Shown here: piece after piece, positions 34,461 to 40,804 of the stretch
How the letters are laid out: each line of letters begins with the position of its first letter
Numbering within the stretch: the stretch's first letter is position 1
Assembly (NCBI GenBank): GCA_017436865.1
Contig: JAFSCH010000002.1
Location: 1-40,804 of the forward strand
Source: Lachnospiraceae bacterium
GTDB taxonomy: Bacteria; Bacillota; Clostridia; Lachnospirales; Lachnospiraceae
Direction: 5' to 3'
DNA length: 40,804 nucleotides
Notes under the pieces: model-generated
The model's input: only the letters and a program-made list of their open reading frames with translations
What the model was told of the DNA's origin: nothing
Databases searched by the model: none
Position numbers and translations under genes: made by a program

Positions 34461-35252
34461 ATGAATTTTGAACATAATAGCTTTGGAAAAAGATTGGGAA
34501 GTATGTTGAAGGTGGACTTTAGAAGAATGTTCACGATGCCGCTGCTTTATATTATGGTAGGTTCCTGTCTCGTAATGCCCATACTGATATTGGTCATGAC
34601 CACAATGATGGACGGTTCCGTTTCCGTAAATCCCCAGACTGGTGTGGAAACCGTAGTGGAAGGCTTTGATAATACATGGCAGGCAATCGGTTCGGTAAGT
34701 GGTACTGCGATGAGCATGGATTTGACCAGTATGTGCAATATCAATATGCTGTACTTTTTCGTAGCAGTGCTTGTGGGACTGTTCGTTTCTCAGGATTTCA
34801 GAAGCGGATATGCCAAGAACCTTTTTACCGTTCGTGCGAAAAAGGGTGATTACATTATAGCAAAGACTCTTGTCGGATTTGTGGGCGGAGCACTTATGCT
34901 CATAGCTTACTTCATTGGTACGATACTTGGCGGAGCAATTTCAGGACTTTCCTTTGATACAGGAACCGCAGGAGTCAGTGGTATTGTCATGTGTATGATT
35001 GCCAAAATCTTTTTGATTTTAGTATTTGTTGCAATTGACCTGCTGGTAAGTGTTGCTGCAAAGCAGAAAACCTGGCTTTCCATTGTAGGTTCGCTTTGTG
35101 CAGGGATGCTGTTATTTACCATGATTCCTATGATAACACCTCTTGATTCTACGATGATGAATGTTATGTTATGTCTGGCTGGAGGTATTTTGTTTAGTGT
35201 AGGGTTAGGTGCGATTAGTAACATAGTATTGAAGAAAACGAGTTTAGTATAA
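34461..35252 (+). CDS. ABC transporter permease, second pair
   Basis: A 263-residue ABC-2 type permease with six helices. FVSQDFRSGYAKNLFTVRAKKGDYIIAKTL lines up with FIGHDYKSGYVKQLFTTHAKKQDYMMSKTI of the first permease (shown here only as matching blocks near residues 108-137). The N-terminal extracytoplasmic loop is larger and more polar than in its paralogue. GGAGGGC precedes the ATG. It closes the four-gene unit, followed by a terminator. Confidence 0.88.
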   Translation: MNFEHNSFGKRLGSMLKVDFRRMFTMPLLYIMVGSCLVMPILILVMTTMMDGSVSVNPQTGVETVVEGFDNTWQAIGSVSGTAMSMDLTSMCNINMLYFFVAVLVGLFVSQDFRSGYAKNLFTVRAKKGDYIIAKTLVGFVGGALMLIAYFIGTILGGAISGLSFDTGTAGVSGIVMCMIAKIFLILVFVAIDLLVSVAAKQKTWLSIVGSLCAGMLLFTMIPMITPLDSTMMNVMLCLAGGILFSVGLGAISNIVLKKTSLV

Positions 35253-35257
35253 GAATG

Positions 35258-35296
35258 AAACATGGAGCGTATCAGATTAATGCGCTCCATGTTTTA
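35258..35296 (+). terminator. Terminator of the ABC operon
   Basis: AAACATGGAGCG (35258-35269) pairs perfectly with CGCTCCATGTTT (35283-35294), then TATATAT. The final T residues lie in the stem and just past it. Confidence 0.85.
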
Positions 35297-35324
35297 TATA
35301 TTCAAAGGAAAATTTGTTACATTT

Positions 35325-35376
35325 AACAAAACTTAAACATTTCCCAAACATCTTCCAAACAACTGCAAGTTAGAAT
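35325..35376 (+). promoter_or_regulatory. AACA-array promoter E (34-residue peptide)
   Basis: AACA at 35325, 35336, 35347 and 35358, each 11 bp apart, with -10 TAGAAT at 35371, 13 bp after the last. Confidence 0.85.
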
Positions 35377-35428
35377 AAACCCATAATCAAGAGAAACAAA
35401 GAAAAAGCAACAAGAAAGGAAGATAGAT

Positions 35429-35533
35429 ATGAATAAGAAGATATTAAAAGTACTATTAGCATTTTCAGTAGCAGGCATCGGCATTGGAATTACTGCATGG
35501 TTTAAGAACCGAAAGAAAAAAATGATAAATTAA
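35429..35533 (+). CDS. 34-residue single-TM peptide
   Basis: A short open reading frame with a clear AAAGGAAG ribosome binding site 7-8 bp before the ATG. The product has a Lys-rich start (MNKKILK), one hydrophobic helix (about 8-24, with the glycine zipper-like GIGIGITAW) and a very basic tail (KNRKKKMIN). It thus looks like a small membrane peptide with both ends positively charged. It has its own four-repeat array promoter upstream, and the next array begins in its stop codon. Function unknown. Such peptides often modulate a sensor kinase or transporter, but nothing here proves it. Confidence 0.7.
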   Translation: MNKKILKVLLAFSVAGIGIGITAWFKNRKKKMIN

Positions 35534-35583
35534 CATTTCTTAAACATTTTACCAACATTTCACAAACAAGTGGAAGTTAAGAT
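35532..35583 (+). promoter_or_regulatory. AACA-array promoter F (small membrane protein operon)
   Basis: AACA at 35532, 35543, 35554 and 35565, each 11 bp apart, with -10 TAAGAT at 35578, 13 bp after the last. The first repeat overlaps the stop codon of the 34-residue peptide. Confidence 0.85.
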
Positions 35584-35646
35584 AAATACATCAAATGAAA
35601 CAAAAAGAAATCAAAAACAAAAGAGAAAAGAAAGGAATATAGAAAA

Positions 35647-36027
35647 ATGGAAAAGAAAACTTTTATTACTTTAGTTATGAGTGTGATCGGAGGAATGTTC
35701 TTCGCATTAGGAATGTGTATGTGTCTGTTACCTGAATGGAATATGTTCAATGAAGGTGTTGTGTTAGGTGTAATCGGTGCGGTAGAGCTGTTAATCACAT
35801 GGCTCGTACATCGTAAGATGTCAGGAAAACAGCCATTGAAGGTAAATGCCAAGGTTGTCGGAAAGGTTCTTTATGGTATCGTAGCTGCAATCGTATTTGG
35901 TGTAGGAATGGCTATGGTAATGGCATTTGACATGATGATTCAGGGAATTATCGTTGGTGTTGTAGGTATCGTTTTACTCCTTTTCCTCATTCCAATGTGT
36001 GTTGGATTAAAGGATAGTAGCAAGTAG
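35647..36027 (+). CDS. Four-TM small membrane protein
   Basis: A 126-residue protein with four hydrophobic helices (about 7-29, 36-54, 72-93, 97-118), arranged as two similar hairpins; FALGMCMCLL and FGVGMAMVMA occupy like places in each half, suggesting internal duplication. It carries few charges apart from HRKMSGKQPLKVNAK between the halves. No family recognised. GAAAGGAAT precedes the ATG. It is first of a three-gene unit behind array promoter F. Confidence 0.75.
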   Translation: MEKKTFITLVMSVIGGMFFALGMCMCLLPEWNMFNEGVVLGVIGAVELLITWLVHRKMSGKQPLKVNAKVVGKVLYGIVAAIVFGVGMAMVMAFDMMIQGIIVGVVGIVLLLFLIPMCVGLKDSSK

Positions 36028-36053
36028 CTAGATAGAATTAGGGAGAAAGAGTT

Positions 36054-36443
36054 ATGGAACCAGTAATAAATGATAATCAGAGCTTTCAATATACTTATTC
36101 TGCAAAAAGACAGAAGGAAGTGGAAGATATAAGAAAAAAGTATCTTCCTAAGGAAGAGGATAAATTTGAAACCTTAAAAAGACTGGATCGAGATGCTGAA
36201 AAGCCGGGAACAATGGCAGCAATCATAGTTGGTGTAATCGGAGCATTACTCCTTGGAGTTGGAATGTGCTGTACCATGGTCTGGGGAAGCTCTATGATGA
36301 TCTTTATTTTTGGAGTTATTATAGGAATTGTCGGAATTGGAATTGTTTCGATTGCCTATCCATTATATAAAAAGGTAACAAAGAAACAGAGAGAAAAAAT
36401 AGCAGGACAGATTTTAGCATTAAGCGAAGAGCTTTCCTTATAG
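36054..36443 (+). CDS. Small two-TM protein, paralogue of the one at 25864
   Basis: A 129-residue protein of unknown function, with the same plan as its paralogue: polar N-terminal half with FQYTYSAKRQKEVEDIRKKY, two membrane helices (about 54-77 and 82-104), and a C terminus VTKKQREKIAGQILALSEEL. The strong conservation of the cytoplasmic ends and less of the helices suggests that the ends bind something. AGGGAGAAAG precedes the ATG. The pair lies at both ends of the AACA-array region, one copy in the regulator operon and the other behind promoter F. Confidence 0.75.
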   Translation: MEPVINDNQSFQYTYSAKRQKEVEDIRKKYLPKEEDKFETLKRLDRDAEKPGTMAAIIVGVIGALLLGVGMCCTMVWGSSMMIFIFGVIIGIVGIGIVSIAYPLYKKVTKKQREKIAGQILALSEELSL

Positions 36444-36501
36444 AGAAGAATAGAAGATAAAGAAATATTAAAAAATGTTTTAGAAAAAGGAGAAAAGAAA
36501 A

Positions 36502-36795
36502 ATGGCAAAGTCAAAGTTAGTACAGGTAAATAAGAAAATCGAAGAGAGTGTTGTTGGTGGTTACAAGAAGATTGAAGAAGGCGTTGTAGGCGGATTCCAG
36601 AAGATTAGTGATAAGTTTGTAGATAACTATCTGACTAAGGATGGAGAGTCAGTAGAAGAAGCAAAGGCAAGAATTGCAGCAGAACAGAGTGAAAGAGAAG
36701 CAAAGGCAAAACAGGATATGGAAGCAAGAAAGTTAGCGAGTGAAGATATCGTAAAGAGAAATCTCGAAGCAAGCCTGAATGCAGGAAAAAGATAA
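36502..36795 (+). CDS. 97-residue soluble protein with VVGGYKKIEEG repeats
   Basis: A cytoplasmic, highly charged protein. Residues about 9-45 contain three near-repeats of 11 residues: NKKIEESVVGG, YKKIEEGVVGG, FQKISDKFVDN. Eleven-residue amphipathic repeats of this kind can lie on membrane surfaces, as in apolipoprotein- or synuclein-like helices. Residues about 50-97 are Ala/Glu/Lys-rich and helical. I know similar hypothetical proteins from Lachnospiraceae but no function. AAAAAGGAGAAAAG precedes the ATG. It is third of the unit behind promoter F, followed by a hairpin terminator. Confidence 0.75.
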   Translation: MAKSKLVQVNKKIEESVVGGYKKIEEGVVGGFQKISDKFVDNYLTKDGESVEEAKARIAAEQSEREAKAKQDMEARKLASEDIVKRNLEASLNAGKR

Positions 36796-36810
36796 GAAAT
36801 CATAAGGATA

Positions 36811-36844
36811 GGCAGTTTTATCAGAAAAGGTAGAACTGCCTTTT
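36811..36844 (+). terminator. Terminator-like hairpin before the cardiolipin synthase gene
   Basis: GGCAGTTTTA (36811-36820) pairs with TAGAACTGCC (36831-36840), followed by TTTT. No promoter is visible between it and the next gene 24 bp on, so partial read-through is likely. Confidence 0.75.
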
Positions 36845-36868
36845 GGTCATGTTTGAGGAGGGGTTCAA

Positions 36869-38434
36869 ATGAAGAAAACAATCAAAATCAGAAACAAAAA
36901 CGGTGTAAAAGAGCGGGAAATCAATTACATACCGGTTCGTTTTATTATAGCAATTCTGCTGATTATTCTGGAAACGGCAGCAGTCATAGGAATCACCATG
37001 CTTTGCGCCATTTATATTCCATATTTTTACCTTGCTATGTATGCGACACAGATTTTCTGCGTGCTGAAGATTATTAATTCGGAGGAGAATCCGGATTATA
37101 AGATTCCATGGCTTTTGTTTGTATTGATTGTTCCGGTTGCCGGATTTATGATTTACTTCATGTTTTATGATAGAAAGCTGGCAAGAAAGCAGATTAAAAG
37201 AATTCAAAAAATACTGAGTCAGCAGATACATACAAAGGATGAGAAAACCCTAGAAAAATTGAAACAGGAAGACAAGCAGGCTTACTTACAGGCAAATCTT
37301 CTGTGTAAGCTGTCTGATACACATTTATATCAGAATACGACAGCGACCTATTATGACATGGGGGAGAAGCTGTTTCCGGCAATGCTGGAAGACATGAAAA
37401 AGGCAGAGAAGTTTATTTTCCTTGAATACTTCATTATCGAGGAAGGGAATTTCTGGAACAGTATGCTTGATATTTTAAAGGAAAAGGCGGCAGCGGGCGT
37501 AGATGTTCGTGTCGTTTATGATGATGTAGGATGTATAATGACATTGCCGGGGAACTATTATAAAACGCTCAAAAGCTATGGTATTAAGGCAGTCTGCTTT
37601 TCCAGATTAAAAGGGCAGGCGGATAATGAATTCAATAACCGCAGCCACAGAAAAATCATGGTAATTGACGGTAAAGTCGGATACACGGGCGGCGTGAATA
37701 TTGCAGATGAATATATCAATGAGAAGAAGCTCTATGGACTTTGGAAGGATGTAGGAATTCGTTTAGAGGGAGAAGCGGTAGCGCAGCTTACTTCTATTTT
37801 CCTAGTTGATTATGAGTTGAATGTAAAGACACCGGTATCGGAATTTAATCCTTACTTTTGGACTGGTTGTTCGGTGGAGAATGAGGGCTATATGATTCCG
37901 TTTGGTGATGGACCACGCCCGATGTTTAAGCATAGAGTTGCAAAGATTATGCTTATGAATATGCTCAGTCAGGCGCAGGATTATGTGTATATGATGAGTC
38001 CATATTTAATCATAGATAATGAGCTTTGTCAGGCTATTGAAAATGCAGCAATGCGTGGCATTGATGTCAGAATCATCACGCCGCATATTCCGGACAAAAA
38101 GGTAGTCTTTGTCATGACCAGAAGTTATTATAAGAAGCTTACAGATGCCGGTGTTAAGATTTATGAGTTTGAACCGGGCTTTGTACATGCTAAGGTTTAT
38201 ATTTCGGATGATAAGTATGCAATTGTAGGAACGATTAATCTGGATTATCGTAGTCTTGTACATCACTTTGAAAATGGTGTGTGGTTGTATAAGCATAAGG
38301 TACTGGGACAGATTAAAGAAGATATGGAAGAAACCATGAAGAAATCTCTGTATATGACCGATAATATGATAAAGAATACATTAGGACAGCGTTTTATCAG
38401 AGCACTGGTAAGAGCATTATCTCCAATGTTGTAA
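36869..38434 (+). CDS. cls: Cardiolipin synthase (phospholipase D family)
   Basis: A 521-residue membrane enzyme that joins two phosphatidylglycerols into cardiolipin. Two or three N-terminal helices (about 20-45, 48-65, 78-98) are followed by two PLD half-sites. HKD1 is HRKIMVIDGKVGYTGG (about 260-275), and HKD2 is HAKVYISDDKYAIVGTINLD (about 445-464); both HxKx4D motifs are intact. GAGGAGGGG precedes the ATG. It is probably reached by read-through from promoter F past the hairpin at 36811-36844. Raised cardiolipin is a known way to resist membrane-active peptides, which fits the region. Confidence 0.92.
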   Translation: MKKTIKIRNKNGVKEREINYIPVRFIIAILLIILETAAVIGITMLCAIYIPYFYLAMYATQIFCVLKIINSEENPDYKIPWLLFVLIVPVAGFMIYFMFYDRKLARKQIKRIQKILSQQIHTKDEKTLEKLKQEDKQAYLQANLLCKLSDTHLYQNTTATYYDMGEKLFPAMLEDMKKAEKFIFLEYFIIEEGNFWNSMLDILKEKAAAGVDVRVVYDDVGCIMTLPGNYYKTLKSYGIKAVCFSRLKGQADNEFNNRSHRKIMVIDGKVGYTGGVNIADEYINEKKLYGLWKDVGIRLEGEAVAQLTSIFLVDYELNVKTPVSEFNPYFWTGCSVENEGYMIPFGDGPRPMFKHRVAKIMLMNMLSQAQDYVYMMSPYLIIDNELCQAIENAAMRGIDVRIITPHIPDKKVVFVMTRSYYKKLTDAGVKIYEFEPGFVHAKVYISDDKYAIVGTINLDYRSLVHHFENGVWLYKHKVLGQIKEDMEETMKKSLYMTDNMIKNTLGQRFIRALVRALSPML

Positions 38435-38461
38435 AATATTTTCATGAAAGGTGATATGTGA

Positions 38462-40201
38462 ATGAGTATGATTCCAAGACCTGAACATCCATTTCCGCAG
38501 ATGGAGAGAGAAAACTGGCTTAATCTCAATGGAGATTGGGACTTTGCGTTTGATTTTGGAAAAAGTGGCAGAGACAGAGAATTCTATAAAAATGGTGAAT
38601 ATACGGAAAAAATTGTAGTTCCGTTTTGCCCAGAAAGCAAACTTAGTGGAATAGAGTACAAGGACTTTATTCCCGCTGTGTGGTACAGACGATTGGTAGA
38701 GCTTTCCAAGGAGCAGTTAAATGGCACAGTTTTACTGCATTTCGGAGCAGTCGATTATCTGTCGGTTGTTTATATAAACGGCGAAGAAGTCGGCACGCAT
38801 GAAGGCGGCTATTCCTCTTTTTCTTTTGATGTTACCAAATATCTGAAAGCAGGTAAAAATGAAATCGTTGTCTATGCAGAAGATGATACTCGTAGCGGAT
38901 ATCAGCCTAAGGGCAAGCAAAGCTCAAAGTATTATTCTAATATCTGTGACTATACCAGAACCACAGGTATCTGGCAGACGGTATGGCTGGAGTATTTGCC
39001 AAAGAGCTATATCAGAAATGTAAAGTATTATCCTGATATCAACAATGGAATGATACATATTGCGGCAGATATTGTGGGAACGGGTATGCTTTCTGTGAAA
39101 GCTTATTATGAAGGAAAACTGTGTGGAAGCTGTGATACGGTTGTGACAAAAGCAAGCTGCGGCAATGTCAAATTAGCGTTAGGTCTTAAGGAAATTCATC
39201 TATGGGAGGTCGGAAACGGAAGACTTTACGATATCGAGCTTGCCTTGGCAAACGGAAACGATTGCGATAAGGTAAAAAGCTATGCGGGATTACGTGAAGT
39301 ACGCCTTGACGGATACCGATTTCTTTTGAATGGAAAATCGGTATTTCAGAGAACGGTGCTTGATCAGGGCTTTTATATAGACGGTATTTATACCGCTCCG
39401 ACAGAGGAAGACTTAATCAATGACATAAAAATATCCATGGGACTTGGCTTTAACGGGGCAAGACTTCATCAGAAAATGTTTGAACCGCGATTCTTATATC
39501 ATTGTGATAGAATGGGCTATTTTGTGTGGGGCGAACATGCAAATTGGGGACTTGATTTGTCAAATCCGGCAGCGTTGCATGCCTTTATGAAGGAGTGGCT
39601 AGAGGGGATTGACAGAGACTTCAATCATCCGTCCATTATCGGCTGGTGTCCTTTTAATGAAACATGGGATTACCAGGGCAGAAGGCAGAATGATGATACT
39701 CTGCGCCTGATTTATAGAGTGACCAAGCAGCTCGATAATACCAGACCTTGTATTGATACAAGCGGAAATTATCATGTGGAAACAGATATTTATGATGTTC
39801 ACAATTACCATCAGGATGTAAAGCTCTTTGTGTCACATTATGAGGCATTTAAAACCGGCGGAGCATTTTTGGATGAACATACGCATAGACAGCATTACAC
39901 AGAAGGACTTCCTGTTTTTGTCAGCGAGTATGGCGGAATCAAATGGGATGAAGTGAACACGAATAAATCTGCATGGGGCTATGGCGAGGCGCCAAAGACA
40001 AAAGCGGAATTTATCGAAAGATACAAGGGACTGACAGAATGTCTGTTGTCTCATCCGCGTATTATGGGCTTTTGCTATACACAGCTGTATGATATCGAGC
40101 AGGAAGTAAATGGACTCTATACTTATGATAGAAAGCCGAAATTCGATCCGGAAATCTTTAAGGCAATCAATGAGCAGCCTGCCGCAATTGAAAAAGAATA
40201 G
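38462..40201 (+). CDS. GH2-family beta-glycosidase
   Basis: A 579-residue, cytoplasmic (no signal peptide) glycosidase of the beta-galactosidase/glucuronidase family. Sugar-binding domain about 1-165 (WYRRLVELSKEQLNGTVLLHF, GYSSFSFDVT), immunoglobulin-like domain about 170-270, TIM barrel about 275-570. The acid/base Glu is in CPFNETWD (family motif NE) and the nucleophile Glu in VFVSEYGG. It is shorter than beta-galactosidases of 1000 residues, closer to the 600-residue glucuronidase-like members. GGTGATATGTG precedes the ATG, and ATG at 38468 is an alternative. No promoter was spotted in the 27-bp gap, so it may follow cls. Sugar specificity cannot be told. Confidence 0.85.
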   Translation: MSMIPRPEHPFPQMERENWLNLNGDWDFAFDFGKSGRDREFYKNGEYTEKIVVPFCPESKLSGIEYKDFIPAVWYRRLVELSKEQLNGTVLLHFGAVDYLSVVYINGEEVGTHEGGYSSFSFDVTKYLKAGKNEIVVYAEDDTRSGYQPKGKQSSKYYSNICDYTRTTGIWQTVWLEYLPKSYIRNVKYYPDINNGMIHIAADIVGTGMLSVKAYYEGKLCGSCDTVVTKASCGNVKLALGLKEIHLWEVGNGRLYDIELALANGNDCDKVKSYAGLREVRLDGYRFLLNGKSVFQRTVLDQGFYIDGIYTAPTEEDLINDIKISMGLGFNGARLHQKMFEPRFLYHCDRMGYFVWGEHANWGLDLSNPAALHAFMKEWLEGIDRDFNHPSIIGWCPFNETWDYQGRRQNDDTLRLIYRVTKQLDNTRPCIDTSGNYHVETDIYDVHNYHQDVKLFVSHYEAFKTGGAFLDEHTHRQHYTEGLPVFVSEYGGIKWDEVNTNKSAWGYGEAPKTKAEFIERYKGLTECLLSHPRIMGFCYTQLYDIEQEVNGLYTYDRKPKFDPEIFKAINEQPAAIEKE

Positions 40202-40211
40202 AGAGATTTAA

Positions 40212-40244
40212 AAATAGGAGACGATGCAGTATCGTCTCCTATTT
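40212..40244. terminator. Bidirectional terminator between GH2 and oxidoreductase genes
   Basis: AAATAGGAGACGAT (40212-40225) pairs perfectly with 40231-40244 across a 5-nt loop, between two convergent genes, and has T-rich flanks on both strands. Confidence 0.9.
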
Positions 40245-40255
40245 GAGTGTATATC

Positions 40256-40804
40256 TTAGAAGTTAACAAGTGTATCAATCTGAACTGGTAAACCGGAAGC
40301 AATGGATTTGTTGGCTGCTACACCGGTAAGAATAGACATAGCACCGTCTATCTGGTTAGCGGCTCTGTGGAACTTGTCCTCTGTAGGAAGGCCGAAGATA
40401 TCGTTTAGGAGAATCGGGTCTCCGCCACCATGACCACCCTCTTGCTTTTCAATTGGTACTTCATAAGACTCTGCAAACATAGGGAAAATGGTGATTTTTT
40501 CATATTTGGTAGCACCCTCGGCCGCTTTGTCGCCACCTGCATTCACATAAGATTTTTCTAATACGTCCAGTTCCATTCGGCCTTTACTACCGTTAAAGAC
40601 TACGCGGAAGCCTTCTTTAGGAACATAGGAATTTAAGGAATAGGTCATAATTGCGTTATTTTTATAACGAACCATAACCCCCATGGTATCCTCGATGCTG
40701 ATTTCTTCGGAGAATACACTCTTGTCACGGATATAGCCGTCTTCATGCTCTGCATTCAGGTAAAGGGCTGTCATTTCAGGGCTGGCAGCCATGTCAAGAT
40801 AGAA
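40256..40804 (-). CDS. Gfo/Idh/MocA-family oxidoreductase, partial
   Basis: The C-terminal part of a minus-strand gene that runs out of the window at the right edge. The frame is open to base 40804 (the last codons read FYLD before the first Met), so the ATG at 40792 is not the real start. The visible 182 residues look like the C-terminal alpha/beta domain of Gfo/Idh/MocA NAD(P)-dependent sugar dehydrogenases (MVRYKNNAIMTYSLNSYVP, VVFNGSKGRMELD, GHGGGDPILLNDIF, DGAMSILTGVAANKSIASG). The N-terminal Rossmann part lies outside. The neighbouring GH2 enzyme suggests carbohydrate catabolism, but the two genes are convergent. Substrate unknown. Confidence 0.8.
   Translation of the reverse strand, partial: FYLDMAASPEMTALYLNAEHEDGYIRDKSVFSEEISIEDTMGVMVRYKNNAIMTYSLNSYVPKEGFRVVFNGSKGRMELDVLEKSYVNAGGDKAAEGATKYEKITIFPMFAESYEVPIEKQEGGHGGGDPILLNDIFGLPTEDKFHRAANQIDGAMSILTGVAANKSIASGLPVQIDTLVNF

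Noticed and set aside
23177-35583. A classical phosphate (Pho) regulon
   Set aside because: The TTAACA repeats resemble PhoP boxes of Bacillus, but no phosphate transport, phosphatase or PhoU gene lies here; kept only as an alternative signal.
1-40804. CRISPR arrays, tRNA, rRNA, IS elements, phage attachment sites
   Set aside because: I looked for regular spaced repeats, tRNA arms, transposase-like proteins and duplicated gene ends and found none; the 11-bp arrays are too short-period to be CRISPR.

Overview
The window looks like chromosomal DNA of an AT-rich, anaerobic Gram-positive bacterium of the Clostridia, most likely Lachnospiraceae (inferred from gene families and style, not from a marker gene). 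Pointers are strong AGGAGG-type ribosome binding sites, an FMN riboswitch and a threonine T-box, superoxide reductase instead of visible superoxide dismutase, a maltodextrin ABC operon without its own ATPase, and dense intrinsic terminators. No rRNA, tRNA, phage, IS element or CRISPR array was seen.

Left part (1-8700, mostly minus strand): an AraC-phosphotransferase fusion, an NhaC-type antiporter, a 1253-residue hybrid histidine kinase that ends in an HD-GYP domain, and a superoxide reductase gene converging on a LacI-type repressor. Then 8695-14310: the repressor and a four-gene maltodextrin operon (neopullulanase-like GH13 enzyme, binding lipoprotein, two permeases) are divergently transcribed from back-to-back promoters with repeated TTAA-NCGN-TTAA operators. 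14390-18242: a complete riboflavin operon ribD-ribE-ribBA-ribH on the minus strand behind an FMN riboswitch. 18301-20831: a GGDEF diguanylate cyclase, possibly with a leaderless mRNA, and a ROK glucokinase.

Right part (20981-40804, plus strand): thrS behind a T-box with an extra unexplained hairpin block; its reading frame has a TAG about 13 codons before the end expected for the family. After it comes an OmpR-type response regulator and a short-loop, two-TM histidine kinase, then membrane proteins, a DUF4143 ATPase, a truncated epimerase, a SulP permease, a papain-like peptidase, a plsC remnant, two tandem ATPase-permease pairs, a 34-residue membrane peptide missed by length filters, small membrane proteins, a cardiolipin synthase, a GH2 glycosidase and part of a Gfo/Idh/MocA oxidoreductase.

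The most notable result is a promoter code. Six promoters between 23177 and 35583 carry two or four copies of AACA spaced exactly 11 bp apart, and in all six the last AACA begins exactly 13 bp before the -10 hexamer. That is the geometry of a PhoB/OmpR-family activator replacing the -35 element. One of the six drives the response regulator itself. I infer a self-activating, envelope-directed two-component regulon: regulator, kinase, ABC pairs, papain-like protein, small membrane proteins and possibly cardiolipin synthase. The inducer is unknown; antimicrobial-peptide or other envelope stress is the best guess from the gene content. Two members (the epimerase and plsC) appear to have been cut by deletions while keeping their array promoters.
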